From CAYVFC01 sp964450715 (lineage in GTDB: Bacteria; Myxococcota_A; Polyangia; Polyangiales; JAFGIB01), in the NCBI GenBank assembly GCA_964450715.1, contig CAYVFC010000038.1:1-57876 (forward strand): a stretch of 57,876 nucleotides of DNA, in the 5' to 3' direction. Shown here piece after piece: positions 32,134-40,354 of this stretch. Position 1 is the first letter of the stretch. Each line of letters opens with the position of its first letter. Both the position numbers and the translations under genes were made by a program. Below the pieces are notes generated by a model. The model saw nothing but the letters and a program-made list of their open reading frames with translations, searched no databases and had not been told where the DNA came from.

Positions 32134-32775
32134 CTACTCCTGGATCTCCAGATCGCCCTCCAGGTATCCCTGCAGGGCTTCCTGCATCTTTTTACGCGCG
32201 TGAAAGAGGCGGCTCATCACCGTTCCCTTGGGCACGTCGAGCACCCTGGCCATCTCCTCGTAGCTCAGCCCCTCGACCTCCCGCAGCATGATCACGGCTC
32301 GGTGGTACTCGGGCAGCGCGTCCAGCGCCTGCCGGATATGCCGCGAGAGCTCCTTGCGCACCACGCTCTTGCTCGGGTTGGAGCCGTCGAAGTGGGGTAC
32401 CAGCGGCTCACCGATGGCGCTCTCCGACTGACCGACCCGGTCGTCGAAGTCCGATGCGTGTCGCGCCCTGCGCACATGGTCGATGGATAGGTTCATGACG
32501 ATCCGGTACAGCCAGGTGTAGAAGCTCGATGACCCCTGGAAGCTGCCTATGTGTTTGTGCACCTTGATAAAGGCCTCCTGAACCACGTCGAGCGCGTCCT
32601 GTTCGTTCTTGACCACTCCTAGCGCCACTGCATATGCCCTGCGGTTGTAGAGCTGGAACAGCTCCCTGAACGCCTGCCCGTCACCCGCTCTCACCCGCTC
32701 GACCAGCGCCTCGGAAGCATGGCCGCTCGATTCCTCCTTCGCTGGTTTGGACGCTTTTTGGGCCAGTTCATTCAC
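32134..32775 (-). CDS. RNA polymerase ECF sigma factor (RpoE-like)
   Basis: The product is 213 aa from a GTG at 32775. Region 2 reads FRELFQLYNRRAYAVALGVV, then EQDALDVVQEAFIKVHKHI and FYTWLYRIVMNLSIDHVRR. Region 4 reads LPEYHRAVIMLREVEGLSYE, then VPKGTVMSRLFHARKKM. The frame stays open far upstream, but that part is antisense to the helicase start and has no sigma homology. No ATG occurs near, and GGGAGG upstream of the GTG supports it. It is divergent from the helicase gene and leads the operon with its anti-sigma factor, so autoregulation is likely. Confidence 0.88.
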   Translation of the reverse strand: MNELAQKASKPAKEESSGHASEALVERVRAGDGQAFRELFQLYNRRAYAVALGVVKNEQDALDVVQEAFIKVHKHIGSFQGSSSFYTWLYRIVMNLSIDHVRRARHASDFDDRVGQSESAIGEPLVPHFDGSNPSKSVVRKELSRHIRQALDALPEYHRAVIMLREVEGLSYEEMARVLDVPKGTVMSRLFHARKKMQEALQGYLEGDLEIQE

Positions 32776-32944
32776 GGGCCTCAGGGCCTCCCTCTCGGCT
32801 GCCGCCCGAGCCTCGCCGGGCGGCCATTCGCACGCCAAACTTGTACCATTTTTTACCGATACCCGGCTACTACGCCGCGGCCGGGACCTTTTTTTACCCT
32901 CTTCCCTCTGGCCTCGGGATCGGGTTGCGGGTAGCTTTCGCGCG
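32776..32944. promoter_or_regulatory. Divergent promoter region, ECF sigma operon and helicase
   Basis: These 169 bases separate the two divergent starts. ECF-type promoters often carry AAC at -35; I could not assign one with confidence. A T-rich tract CTTTTTTTACC lies near 32888. Confidence 0.25.
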
Positions 32945-35233
32945 GTGTCGAAAGGGCTGCAACTGAACGAGCCGCAGCGCCTCTCCGTCGGGCACGGACA
33001 GGGGCCGCTAGTGGTCTTCGCCGGAGCGGGCAGCGGCAAGACCATGGTCATCACCCACCGGGTGGCCAACCTGGTGCTGGAACGCGGGGTGGCGCCCTGG
33101 CGCATCCTAGCGGTGACTTTCACCAACAAGGCCGCGGGAGAGATGCGCGAGCGGCTGCACAAGCTGCTGCCAGAAGGCGCGGACCAGCTCTGGATCGGCA
33201 CCTTTCACGCCACCTGCGCCAGGCTGCTCAGGCGCTTCTCCGAGCAGTGCGGGGTCAGCAAGGACTTCGCCATCTACGACGACGTGGACCAGCGGGCCGT
33301 GCTGGCGCGGCTCGGACGCGACCTCGGGCTGGAAGAACGGATCTACCCGCCCGAGCTTCTGGCCCGGCTCATCAACCGGGCCAAGCGGGAGGGGCTGGGC
33401 ATCGAGTACCGGCAGCGCCTGGGCCCGAACGCCCGCGTTTTCGACCAGGTGTATGAGCGGTACCAGCAGCGGCTCGACCTAGCCGGGGCGCTGGATTTCG
33501 GCGATCTCATCTATCGGCTGGTCCGCGCCATGCGCGACGACAAGCGGTTGCGGAAAGATCTGCAGAGCCTGTACGACCACGTGCTGGTCGACGAGTTCCA
33601 GGACACCAACCGGGTACAGTTCGAGCTGGTAGCGACCCTGTGCGCCGGCCACCACAACCTGTGCGTGGTGGGCGATGACGACCAGAGCATCTACCGCTGG
33701 CGGGGGGCCGATCGCCGCAACATCCTCGATTTCAAGCGCAACTTCCCGGACGCCACCGTGGTCAAGCTGGAGCAGAACTACCGCTCCACCCGCCGCATCC
33801 TGCGGGTGGCCACCTCGGTGGTGCAACGCAACGTGGAGCGCGAGCCCAAGACGCTGTGGACCGAAAACCGCGAAGGGGAAGCGGTCACGCTGGCGGTGTG
33901 TGGAGACGAGCGCAACGAGGCCGATGCCTTTGTCCGGCTGGTGCGCGCCGAGCTGTCCGAGGGGCGCTCCCGCTCGGACATCGCGCTGCTGTATCGCATC
34001 CACGCGCAGTCGCGCGTGTTCGAGGAGGCGCTGCGCGCGGCCGATATCGACTACCGGGTGGTAGGCGGCGTCCGGTTCTACGACCGCGCCGAGGTCAAGG
34101 ACCTGCTCGCCTATCTAAGGACGCTACACAACCCGGCCGACGATGTCAGCCTGCTGCGCATTATCAACACCCCGCCCAGGGGCATCGGCCAGACCACGGT
34201 CAACCGGGTGCTGGAGGATGCGTCGCGGACGGGCGTGACAGTCTGGGAGGCACTCGAAGGCGTGGACGCGAACGGCCGGCACGGCACAGCGGCGCGCCGC
34301 AACCTGGCGGGCTTCGTCGAGCTGCTGCGCTCGCTGACCGTGCTGTCCGCTCAGGGATACGGGCCAGCCGAGCTCTGCCGGGAGGTGCTGGACCGTACTG
34401 GCTACCGGCAGGCGCTGGTCGAACAGGACAGCGCCGAGGCCGACGCCAAGCTGCAAAACATCCAGGAGCTTCTCGACTCCATGACCCAGTACGAGCGAGC
34501 CGAGGCGCACCCGAGCCTGTCCGACTACCTGGAGCTGGTGACGCTCCAGACCGATGCGGATCGCTCGGCGCAGCAGGACTCGGTCTGCCTGATGACCGTG
34601 CACGCGGCCAAGGGGCTGGAGTTCCCGGTGGTGGCGATCGCCGGCCTGGAGGAGGGCATGTTCCCCCACCTGAAGGGGGAGACGGAGAGCCATAGCCGCG
34701 ATGCGCTGGAAGAGGAGCGGCGGCTGGCCTACGTCGCCTTCACCCGCGCGCGCGAGAAGCTCTACCTGAGCCATGCCGGCAGCCGCTTCTTCGCCGGACA
34801 GCGCCAGGAACGCGCCCCCTCGCGCTTCCTCCGGGAGATTCCGCCCGACGAGCTTCAGGTGGTAGAGGTCGGAAGCCACCAGCCTCGCAGATACGGCTGG
34901 CAGCAGGGCGGCGGCTGGCAGCGGAGCGGTGACTGGCAGCAGGGTACCGCTGGCTGGCAGGGCGGTTACGGCGGATGGAGGCAGTCACCGCGCGGCAAGG
35001 CGAGCCCGGAAAGAGCCCCGGGACCGCGCGTCGCCCGGGGCGACTCCTATATCGACCGCTCCGAGTACTCCGACCTGGCTGACGAGGCCCTCTCACCCGG
35101 TGCTCTCGTTCGCCACAAGAACTTTGGCGTGGGACAGGTGATCAAGACTCGGCCCGACTCGACCAACGTTGTCGTGCAGTTCCCAGACCACGGCACCAAG
35201 ACCATCCGGGCCAATTTTCTGGAGCCGGCCTGA
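32945..35233 (+). CDS. pcrA: UvrD/PcrA-type superfamily 1 DNA helicase
   Basis: This 762-aa 3'-5' helicase acts in DNA repair and replication. Walker A FAGAGSGKT (about 26-33), VDEFQDTNRVQF (motif II), GDDDQSIYRWRGAD (III), VKLEQNYRSTRRIL (IV), MTVHAAKGLEFPVV (V) and VAFTRAREKLYLSH (VI) are all intact. A Gly/Gln/Trp-rich linker (WQQGGGWQRSGDWQQ) leads to a C-terminal tudor-like tail with HKNFGVGQVI. I chose the GTG at 32945 because it directly precedes the first helicase motif; the ATG at 32747 gives an extension antisense to the sigma gene. The last 35 coding bases are part of a 49-bp direct repeat that recurs at 40350. Confidence 0.95.
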   Translation: MSKGLQLNEPQRLSVGHGQGPLVVFAGAGSGKTMVITHRVANLVLERGVAPWRILAVTFTNKAAGEMRERLHKLLPEGADQLWIGTFHATCARLLRRFSEQCGVSKDFAIYDDVDQRAVLARLGRDLGLEERIYPPELLARLINRAKREGLGIEYRQRLGPNARVFDQVYERYQQRLDLAGALDFGDLIYRLVRAMRDDKRLRKDLQSLYDHVLVDEFQDTNRVQFELVATLCAGHHNLCVVGDDDQSIYRWRGADRRNILDFKRNFPDATVVKLEQNYRSTRRILRVATSVVQRNVEREPKTLWTENREGEAVTLAVCGDERNEADAFVRLVRAELSEGRSRSDIALLYRIHAQSRVFEEALRAADIDYRVVGGVRFYDRAEVKDLLAYLRTLHNPADDVSLLRIINTPPRGIGQTTVNRVLEDASRTGVTVWEALEGVDANGRHGTAARRNLAGFVELLRSLTVLSAQGYGPAELCREVLDRTGYRQALVEQDSAEADAKLQNIQELLDSMTQYERAEAHPSLSDYLELVTLQTDADRSAQQDSVCLMTVHAAKGLEFPVVAIAGLEEGMFPHLKGETESHSRDALEEERRLAYVAFTRAREKLYLSHAGSRFFAGQRQERAPSRFLREIPPDELQVVEVGSHQPRRYGWQQGGGWQRSGDWQQGTAGWQGGYGGWRQSPRGKASPERAPGPRVARGDSYIDRSEYSDLADEALSPGALVRHKNFGVGQVIKTRPDSTNVVVQFPDHGTKTIRANFLEPA

Positions 35234-35247
35234 ACCCGTCGGTAGTC
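35199..35247 (+). repeat. 49-bp direct repeat, left copy (helicase 3' end)
   Basis: Begins AGACCATCCGGGCCAATTTT and ends CCCGTCGGTAGTC. It spans the last 11 sense codons and stop of the helicase gene plus 14 bases. An identical 49 bases occurs at 40350-40398. The layout, a gene 3' end kept intact with a duplicate on the far side, is that of an attachment site. Confidence 0.9.
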
Positions 35248-35249
35248 GG

Positions 35250-35342
35250 TAGGGACGTTGCTACATTATTTACATTAATGCGCGGCCTGGTCTGACCGCC
35301 GCTATTTACCAAATAATTTAAATAATGTAGCAACGTCCCCTA
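35250..35342. repeat. TAGGGGACG-tipped palindromic element, copy 1
   Basis: The left arm from 35250 reads TAGGGACGTTGCTACATTAT; the right arm, ending at 35342, reads ATAATGTAGCAACGTCCCCTA, its inverse bar one G. The arms continue as AT-rich DNA around a 30-bp GC-rich centre. The tip TAGGGGACG is shared with the element at 55451-55576 although the inner arms differ. Resembles REP-type elements linked with RAYT transposases; that link is inference. Confidence 0.75.
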
Positions 35343-35439
35343 CCCCCTTAGGGCTTGCCGCTCAGGAGGGATCGGGCCATATAGAAGAACACTCTTGTAT
35401 CGAGCGACCTCGGGGAGGAAAACGCGGGGAGGATAGAGA

Positions 35440-36102
35440 ATGAATTCTATGAGAGGGTTGTTTATTGCCGCGATTGCGCTTGTAGTCGCCTGCAGCTCCG
35501 AGGAAGACGACGCTTCGAGAAAGGAGATCCGTACCGAGATCGACTCGCTCCAGCAGGTCTCCGAGCGTCTCGGGTTTTCGCTGCAGGAGACGCTGGTTTT
35601 GCGGGAGCCGCAAACGGTACCTCTACGTTGGCACGAGGCGCCGGAGGCGATAGCGTTTTCTCCCTCGGCGGGGAACACGGAAGCGACGATACAGCTTTCC
35701 TATCGAGACGCCCCCATCGACGAGGTGCAGGTCGTATGCGATCATCCGGAGGACTTCTCGCCGGAGATGTGTTCCGACCGGTTGGAGTCCGCATTACGGA
35801 TGACAATCGAGACGGAGGACGGGGCGCTGGACGAAGCCTTCGAGGTCGTCTATCGGGCCTATGATCCAAGAACGGTGGAAATCGTGGCCAAGGAGCTCGA
35901 TTACCGGCGTTTTACCGGCGCCTTCGTGATGCCGCCCGTCGAGGAGATCGTGCTGGATGGCGAACCGATCGACGCGCTCTATCTGGGGTTTTTCGGCCAC
36001 GCGGAAGACGGCGAGTACGGCGGCGCCTTCATCGCGCATACGGAAACGCAACAGGACGAGTATTCCGGCACGGGATTCCTATTCAACGTGGCGTCGTTCT
36101 GA
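35440..36102 (+). CDS. Putative lipoprotein, island cargo
   Basis: The product is 220 aa. The signal LFIAAIALVVACSSE has a clear lipobox with the acylated Cys near residue 18, followed by an acidic stretch (EEDDAS; Asp at +3 is not seen). The mature part is acidic and beta-rich with two Cys (VVCDHP, PEMCSD). No family recognised. GGGGAGG before the ATG supports the start. GC is similar to the host genome, unlike the KAP operon further right. Confidence 0.6.
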   Translation: MNSMRGLFIAAIALVVACSSEEDDASRKEIRTEIDSLQQVSERLGFSLQETLVLREPQTVPLRWHEAPEAIAFSPSAGNTEATIQLSYRDAPIDEVQVVCDHPEDFSPEMCSDRLESALRMTIETEDGALDEAFEVVYRAYDPRTVEIVAKELDYRRFTGAFVMPPVEEIVLDGEPIDALYLGFFGHAEDGEYGGAFIAHTETQQDEYSGTGFLFNVASF

Positions 36103-36397
36103 AGGAAACGGATCCGACAACTCGAAACGCCTGCATTGGAGGCCGCCAAGGACCGTTCCTGAGGGCGAGAAACGGCGATCGTCCACAATTCCCCGGCAGG
36201 ACGTGACCCGAAACGCGCAGCAGCTGGCAACTAACCCGGAGAATGCGAGAGCCCGTCTTACCCGCCCTTCCGCCTCTCGACAACCGGCGTCCCTGCCCGA
36301 CGCTACCGGGGACGCTGCGTACGTTTCTCCGTACCCTGTGCATTGACGGGCCCCCGCCGCGCGAGGCGTGTGCGGCGCCGCGCGCGAAACGCCGGCC

Positions 36398-36443
36398 GTG
36401 TCTTTCCGGCTTATGTGCACCTGCACATAAGCCGGAAAGACAC
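36398..36443. repeat. Perfect 22-bp-arm palindrome
   Basis: Arms GTGTCTTTCCGGCTTATGTG(CA) and (TG)CACATAAGCCGGAAAGACAC are exact inverses with a two-base loop. It would form a very stable cruciform or RNA hairpin. It lies midway between the inverted copies of GGGCCCGTCAATGCAC. Confidence 0.9.
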
Positions 36444-36493
36444 CGTTCGCTCCTCGCAGAAGTTCCGTCTGCGATAGCCACGTTACGCCGGGC

Positions 36494-36535
36494 GGTCAGG
36501 ATTGTCGTGGGCCCGTCAATGCACTGCGTACGACC
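36494..36535 (+). repeat. Inner direct repeat, left copy
   Basis: GGTCAGGATTGTCGTGGGCC continuing CGTCAATGCACTGCGTACGACC. A near-identical copy is at 40312-40354, so the KAP operon lies between two direct repeats. A shorter inverted copy of the core is at 36338-36353. Confidence 0.75.
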
Positions 36536-36541
36536 GATCAA

Positions 36542-36556
36542 GCGGGATACACCCGC
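36542..36556 (-). terminator. Hairpin after the KAP NTPase gene
   Basis: GCGGG and CCCGC form a 5-bp stem with a 5-nt loop 12 bp past the NTPase stop. The following bases on the minus strand (TTGATC) are only weakly U-rich, so termination is uncertain. Confidence 0.3.
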
Positions 36557-36567
36557 AATTTACCCTT

Positions 36568-39189
36568 TTATATCGTTGTCTGCTTATCAAACGAGTATTT
36601 CAAATCGGTTGGTTCGCGGAATCCATAAGGAGCGATTAGAGGATGAGATTTTATTATCGACAGGTGAGCGATTAGAGGCGGTACGGCACCGATGGCGCTC
36701 TTTACGATATGTTCGAAATCCGCCGTCGGCCTAACAAGCCGATTCGCTATACTTCCAATCTCAGAAACAAGATCGGACGAAGAAATCGGTGAACCTATAC
36801 TCTTCGTATTGCGCGAGATTGCTTCTCGATATGCCGAAAAGGCGGCTAGCTTGTTTTGTAGAAGTTCGTCTTCGGTCGGTATTTCTACCCCCGCCTCCGA
36901 CTGAGCGAATTCTCTAGATCGAAGTCCGTCCAATACTGATGAGAACAACATGCCATTGCCAGTAAACATTTCGAGCGAGCTCGTCACCGTGATGAGCTGG
37001 ATAAACCGTCGATATTCAACTGCGTCGAGTCCTGCGTCCGCTGCCAGATAATATATAGCTGCGGGAAACATGGCGCGGTCAGCCGAGCTTCGTCCGAGAA
37101 AGTCGTCCATTTCTTCTACTGGCCAGCGCGTCCGCACGACACGGTAGAGATTGATGACCCTCTTTGCTGTCCGGGGCGACGTACCCGCAAGCGGTCCGAT
37201 ACCTTGCAGGCAGACAAGCTCCGGTTCCGTCAGCGTCACCCTTTCTAAAACTTGCGCCGATGTGGACTTCCGTGTTGGTGTCTTCCGAAAAACTGTGATG
37301 GGCTTCAATTGGCGAATAACTCTTTCTTCGGTGCCATGTAGCGATGGTGCTTTGCCGCCGTTGTTTCGAATTCTACCATCAGACGAACCGGATATTTCGC
37401 CGTTTTCGAGTTCAGGTGAGCGTTGTACGGTCGTACCGACGATTCTCGCTACAAGACGAGCGTAGTTGTTGTCTAGCCCTCCTCCCGTGTTCAGAGGCAA
37501 TAAGTGATAGGGTATTTGGAATATCTTTTCAAGGTAATCCCAGACGCTAACCTCACCCTTTTCGAACCCGAGTTGGTCCTGGTAATGCTTCGAAAGAGAA
37601 ACTTGCAGCCAGCGTGGGTCCACGCCGACGATAACCACAAACAATGGAAACGCCAATAATAGATTAACGGCTTCCAGTACCTTGACGACGGTCGCGTGGG
37701 GACATCGGTCGAGATCGTCGATGTAGAGAACGATGCGATCGATCTGCGGTAAGTCCTTGGCGACCCTATTCTGCTCTCCCTCATCACGCAGTCGGCGCTG
37801 TTCGGCCATTAACTCAGACATCCGCCCAAAGTCCTGTCTGAGTAGCGAAACGAGACCGAGGTGCTTGCGGTAGTCTTGTGCCTCGGCGCGCTTGGCAATA
37901 TAGTGACTGAGGATTCGACTCGGACGTTCGCCTTTCTTCATCGCTTCCAGTTCAACGCGTTCTCTTAGTGCGGACTCGCGAGCTGACAGGTAGCTATCAC
38001 GTTGCGCTCGAAGTAACTCCAATTCGCCTTCCAGCTTGGCGACTTCCTCCATGGCACTTTTGGCTTCGCCGTTCTGTTCTCCAATCAAGCTTTTATAAGC
38101 CTTATACACGGGTTCGAGCCGCTTATTAAAACTTTGCAGTGCGGCAATCGTGGAAGTCGCAATGGCGGCTGCGCTCGCGAGCACCTCCTTAACCTGAGCG
38201 AACGCTCCTCGAATAATCTGGGCTAAGGGATGTGCACCCGACGTCAATACTCCTGTCCACTCCACGCCGGCCAAAAACAAGACGTAAACGACGAGGCCGA
38301 GCAGCAGCCATAACAATGTCTTGCTGGGAGTTGCGGCCAAGGAATCGCGGAACAGTCTAAGGCGCCCGGCGACTTGGCGGCTCTCCATAACCAAGTCATC
38401 GATGGGTGCCAGGTCGGCGATTTCTCGATCGTATCCGAGCCCGCGCAGGCCGGACTTGAACTCTTCGTGTAATACTTTACCCAACGACTTTTCGAAGAAG
38501 CGCGCGCGTTTATCCCTCGCCTCTCGATTACGCTTCTCGATTTTCGTATTTACGCATTCGAGGCGCTTCTCGATTTCTTGCCGCTTCTCATCGGTTCTCG
38601 CCACTGCCTCGTCGGCTTCGTCCTCCACCTCTCGTAAAGTGTCAAGCCGGCGGATTAATCCTTCGAGTTGATAATCCTTAAGCCAATCTCGTTTTTCTCG
38701 CTGATTGCACTGGCGCTCTAACTCTTGAAACAGGTGCGTGCCGATGCTCGCCCACAGGTTTACTTCCGTGTAGTGCCACGCATTGAAGTTAATATGAACG
38801 ATATTGCTTACAAAAGCCGCCCGTTCCTTTGAGTCCTTTACGGAATCAGACATCTCGGCGGTTCTATCAATGCCCGCTCTGATCATTGCCATAAAAGTAG
38901 ACTTACCAGACCCCCAATTACCGAACAAACCAAAGGCTAGTGGCAATGGCGCGTCGCTAAGACAAATGAGCTCGGCCATCGCCAAAGCATCCGGGCTGCG
39001 CCCGAGAACGTCGTCATCCAAAATAGACGAATCAGGACGACGTTCGGCGATAACCGTGTCACCATCAATCGCCGCAGCCACTCGAGCTATGGGGCGGGCG
39101 GGACCGGCACGGCGCTCGAAAGCGGCGGCGAGTGTTGCGTCGATAGCGTCAAGTAGTTGATTGTCGACTTCGGAAGCGTTCTTCATCAT
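36568..39189 (-). CDS. KAP-family P-loop NTPase with transmembrane insertion
   Basis: The product is 873 aa. Walker A is GNWGSGKS at 90-97 (FGLFGNWGSGKSTFMAMI). HINFNAWHYTEVNLWASI (about 132-149) is the KAP motif after it. Walker B, IVLYIDDLDRC, is at about 486-496. Between them lie a coiled-coil-rich segment (180-240), a membrane helix at about 291-309 (TLLWLLLGLVVYVLFLAGV), a second hydrophobic stretch (333-353) and another coiled coil (375-415). This insertion is the hallmark of KAP NTPases, whose bacterial members include PifA of plasmid F, which excludes phage T7. SPRTAKRVINLYRVVR (671-686) fits the C-terminal sensor. GC is clearly lower than in the flanking genes. The upstream partner stops 11 bp before the ATG. 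A role in phage defence is inferred from family and context. Confidence 0.88.
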   Translation of the reverse strand: MMKNASEVDNQLLDAIDATLAAAFERRAGPARPIARVAAAIDGDTVIAERRPDSSILDDDVLGRSPDALAMAELICLSDAPLPLAFGLFGNWGSGKSTFMAMIRAGIDRTAEMSDSVKDSKERAAFVSNIVHINFNAWHYTEVNLWASIGTHLFQELERQCNQREKRDWLKDYQLEGLIRRLDTLREVEDEADEAVARTDEKRQEIEKRLECVNTKIEKRNREARDKRARFFEKSLGKVLHEEFKSGLRGLGYDREIADLAPIDDLVMESRQVAGRLRLFRDSLAATPSKTLLWLLLGLVVYVLFLAGVEWTGVLTSGAHPLAQIIRGAFAQVKEVLASAAAIATSTIAALQSFNKRLEPVYKAYKSLIGEQNGEAKSAMEEVAKLEGELELLRAQRDSYLSARESALRERVELEAMKKGERPSRILSHYIAKRAEAQDYRKHLGLVSLLRQDFGRMSELMAEQRRLRDEGEQNRVAKDLPQIDRIVLYIDDLDRCPHATVVKVLEAVNLLLAFPLFVVIVGVDPRWLQVSLSKHYQDQLGFEKGEVSVWDYLEKIFQIPYHLLPLNTGGGLDNNYARLVARIVGTTVQRSPELENGEISGSSDGRIRNNGGKAPSLHGTEERVIRQLKPITVFRKTPTRKSTSAQVLERVTLTEPELVCLQGIGPLAGTSPRTAKRVINLYRVVRTRWPVEEMDDFLGRSSADRAMFPAAIYYLAADAGLDAVEYRRFIQLITVTSSLEMFTGNGMLFSSVLDGLRSREFAQSEAGVEIPTEDELLQNKLAAFSAYREAISRNTKSIGSPISSSDLVSEIGSIANRLVRPTADFEHIVKSAIGAVPPLIAHLSIIKSHPLIAPYGFREPTDLKYSFDKQTTI

Positions 39190-39200
39190 AACGTTTCCCG

Positions 39201-40043
39201 CTATGAGCGACGCTCTCTCCGTTTAGCTGCGAGGACGCCGAGAAGCGGCGCCTCGCGCGATACACCGAATACTCGGTCGGCAAGCGCTCGATGTAGTGCC
39301 AATGCGAACTCGGTTGTAGCATGGTCATCGAGCGCGGCGAACAACGCATCGGCACCGTTCGGATCGCATAACAACGCTAAGACGAAATCGGATTGAATCA
39401 CCCGTTCGGTACCGCGATCGATATGTATGCGATAGCTCTCCCGAAGTACCTTGACTATTTCAGGCGGCATTAGTACCATCCCGGAGGCCAAAGACGGCGA
39501 ACCTCCTTCGAGGGGATCTCCTTCCAACGATCCGGATACGCCATTAAATGCTATCTGGTTAAGCGCGCTCGAGAGAGCCGTGAGCGATTCGCTGGAACCG
39601 GAATCGTTTTCCTTTAATGCCAAGGCGACCAACGCGCGACACACGTCTACCATTGTTATGTAGCGCCTACTATTCTCTGTCCGCCCAGTCGAACGTGATG
39701 CCGCGCGGTCGATGATCTTCAACGTAGAAACCGATAGGGTTCGATCATCCGGGCTATCGCTTTGATGCAGCGCTCTTACTTGGTCTACGTTCAACCAACG
39801 ACCGACAACCGTGTCGAAGGGATTGGCCGACTCGCCAACCACTCGGTCGGAATTGTCTGTTTTCCCCTCATTGACGCCGATATCCGGCTGCTCGCGGGTA
39901 GAAGAAATTGGCTTACCGGATGAACTACTCAGAAAATCCGCGGTCTGCCGCGTTAGATTATCTTGTATTTTTTTCGTTTCTTCGAAGGGATTTCGGACAA
40001 AGGTGGTTGTTGTCGGCTGGCTATTGTCGTTCTTGCCTGGCAT
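39201..40043 (-). CDS. KAP-operon partner protein, unknown function
   Basis: The product is 280 aa from the ATG at 40043, with GGGGGG before it; a TTG lies just upstream. Residues 1-75 are Ser/Thr/Asn-rich and likely disordered. From about 80 it is helical, with RYITMVDVCRALVALALKEN and, near 210-245, VIQSDFVLALLCDPNGADAL then FAALDDH. The last pattern resembles a Clp-N-type repeat (LL..DP.ga...L), which I note as a weak guess. No enzyme motif, no Cys cluster, no membrane segment. GC and codon use match the NTPase rather than the host. The tight operon suggests it is a sensor or effector partner of the NTPase. Confidence 0.7.
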   Translation of the reverse strand: MPGKNDNSQPTTTTFVRNPFEETKKIQDNLTRQTADFLSSSSGKPISSTREQPDIGVNEGKTDNSDRVVGESANPFDTVVGRWLNVDQVRALHQSDSPDDRTLSVSTLKIIDRAASRSTGRTENSRRYITMVDVCRALVALALKENDSGSSESLTALSSALNQIAFNGVSGSLEGDPLEGGSPSLASGMVLMPPEIVKVLRESYRIHIDRGTERVIQSDFVLALLCDPNGADALFAALDDHATTEFALALHRALADRVFGVSREAPLLGVLAAKRRERRS

Positions 40044-40209
40044 CAAGCCCCCCTCATTCCTCGCGCTGTCCCCGTCTCGAACCGAAGAAATGATGTCATA
40101 AATGATTGGATATTGGAATACGAAGCTTCCTCAATTTCTCGTGTATCCCACTCGTTCAATCGTAGTGACAACGCGTTGCGACGACTCGAGGAAGCACCGG
40201 GGGAACACC

Positions 40210-40275
40210 TCATTTCGAGCCAAGCGAGAGATCTCGAACGGAGATTTCTCTTCACCTTCGGCTCCTCGAAATGAC
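40210..40275. repeat. REP-like palindrome, GTCATTTCGA family, copy 4
   Basis: CTCATTTCGAGCCAAGCGAG on the left and CCTTCGGCTCCTCGAAATGA on the right, with GAGATCTC/GAGATTTCTC inside. It lies inside the island, so the family is shared by island and host DNA. Confidence 0.75.
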
Positions 40276-40311
40276 AAATTCGGGTTCTCGGTTGATCGAG
40301 TGGGACACAGC

Positions 40312-40354
40312 GGCCAGGATTGTCGCGGGCCCGTCAATGCACTACGTGCAGACC
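40312..40354 (+). repeat. Inner direct repeat, right copy
   Basis: GGCCAGGATTGTCGCGGGCC continuing CGTCAATGCACTACGTGCAGACC matches 36494-36535 except for a few substitutions and one extra base. It runs into the 49-bp repeat, overlapping it by 5 bases. Confidence 0.75.

Larger units (their letters stand above)
36103..36567. other. 465-bp non-coding region with nested palindromes
   Basis: No gene supported. The region centres on a perfect 22-bp-arm hairpin at 36398-36443. GTGCATTGACGGGCCC (36338-36353) faces its inverse inside the repeat at 36494-36535, so the whole 36.33-36.54 kb stretch is a loose large palindrome. It separates the lipoprotein gene from the end of the KAP operon. Confidence 0.6.

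Noticed and set aside
36083..36541. Open frames in both directions through the palindromic region
   Set aside because: They consist of translated inverted repeats, with repeated peptide pieces mirrored around the palindrome centre; no ribosome binding sites and no family.
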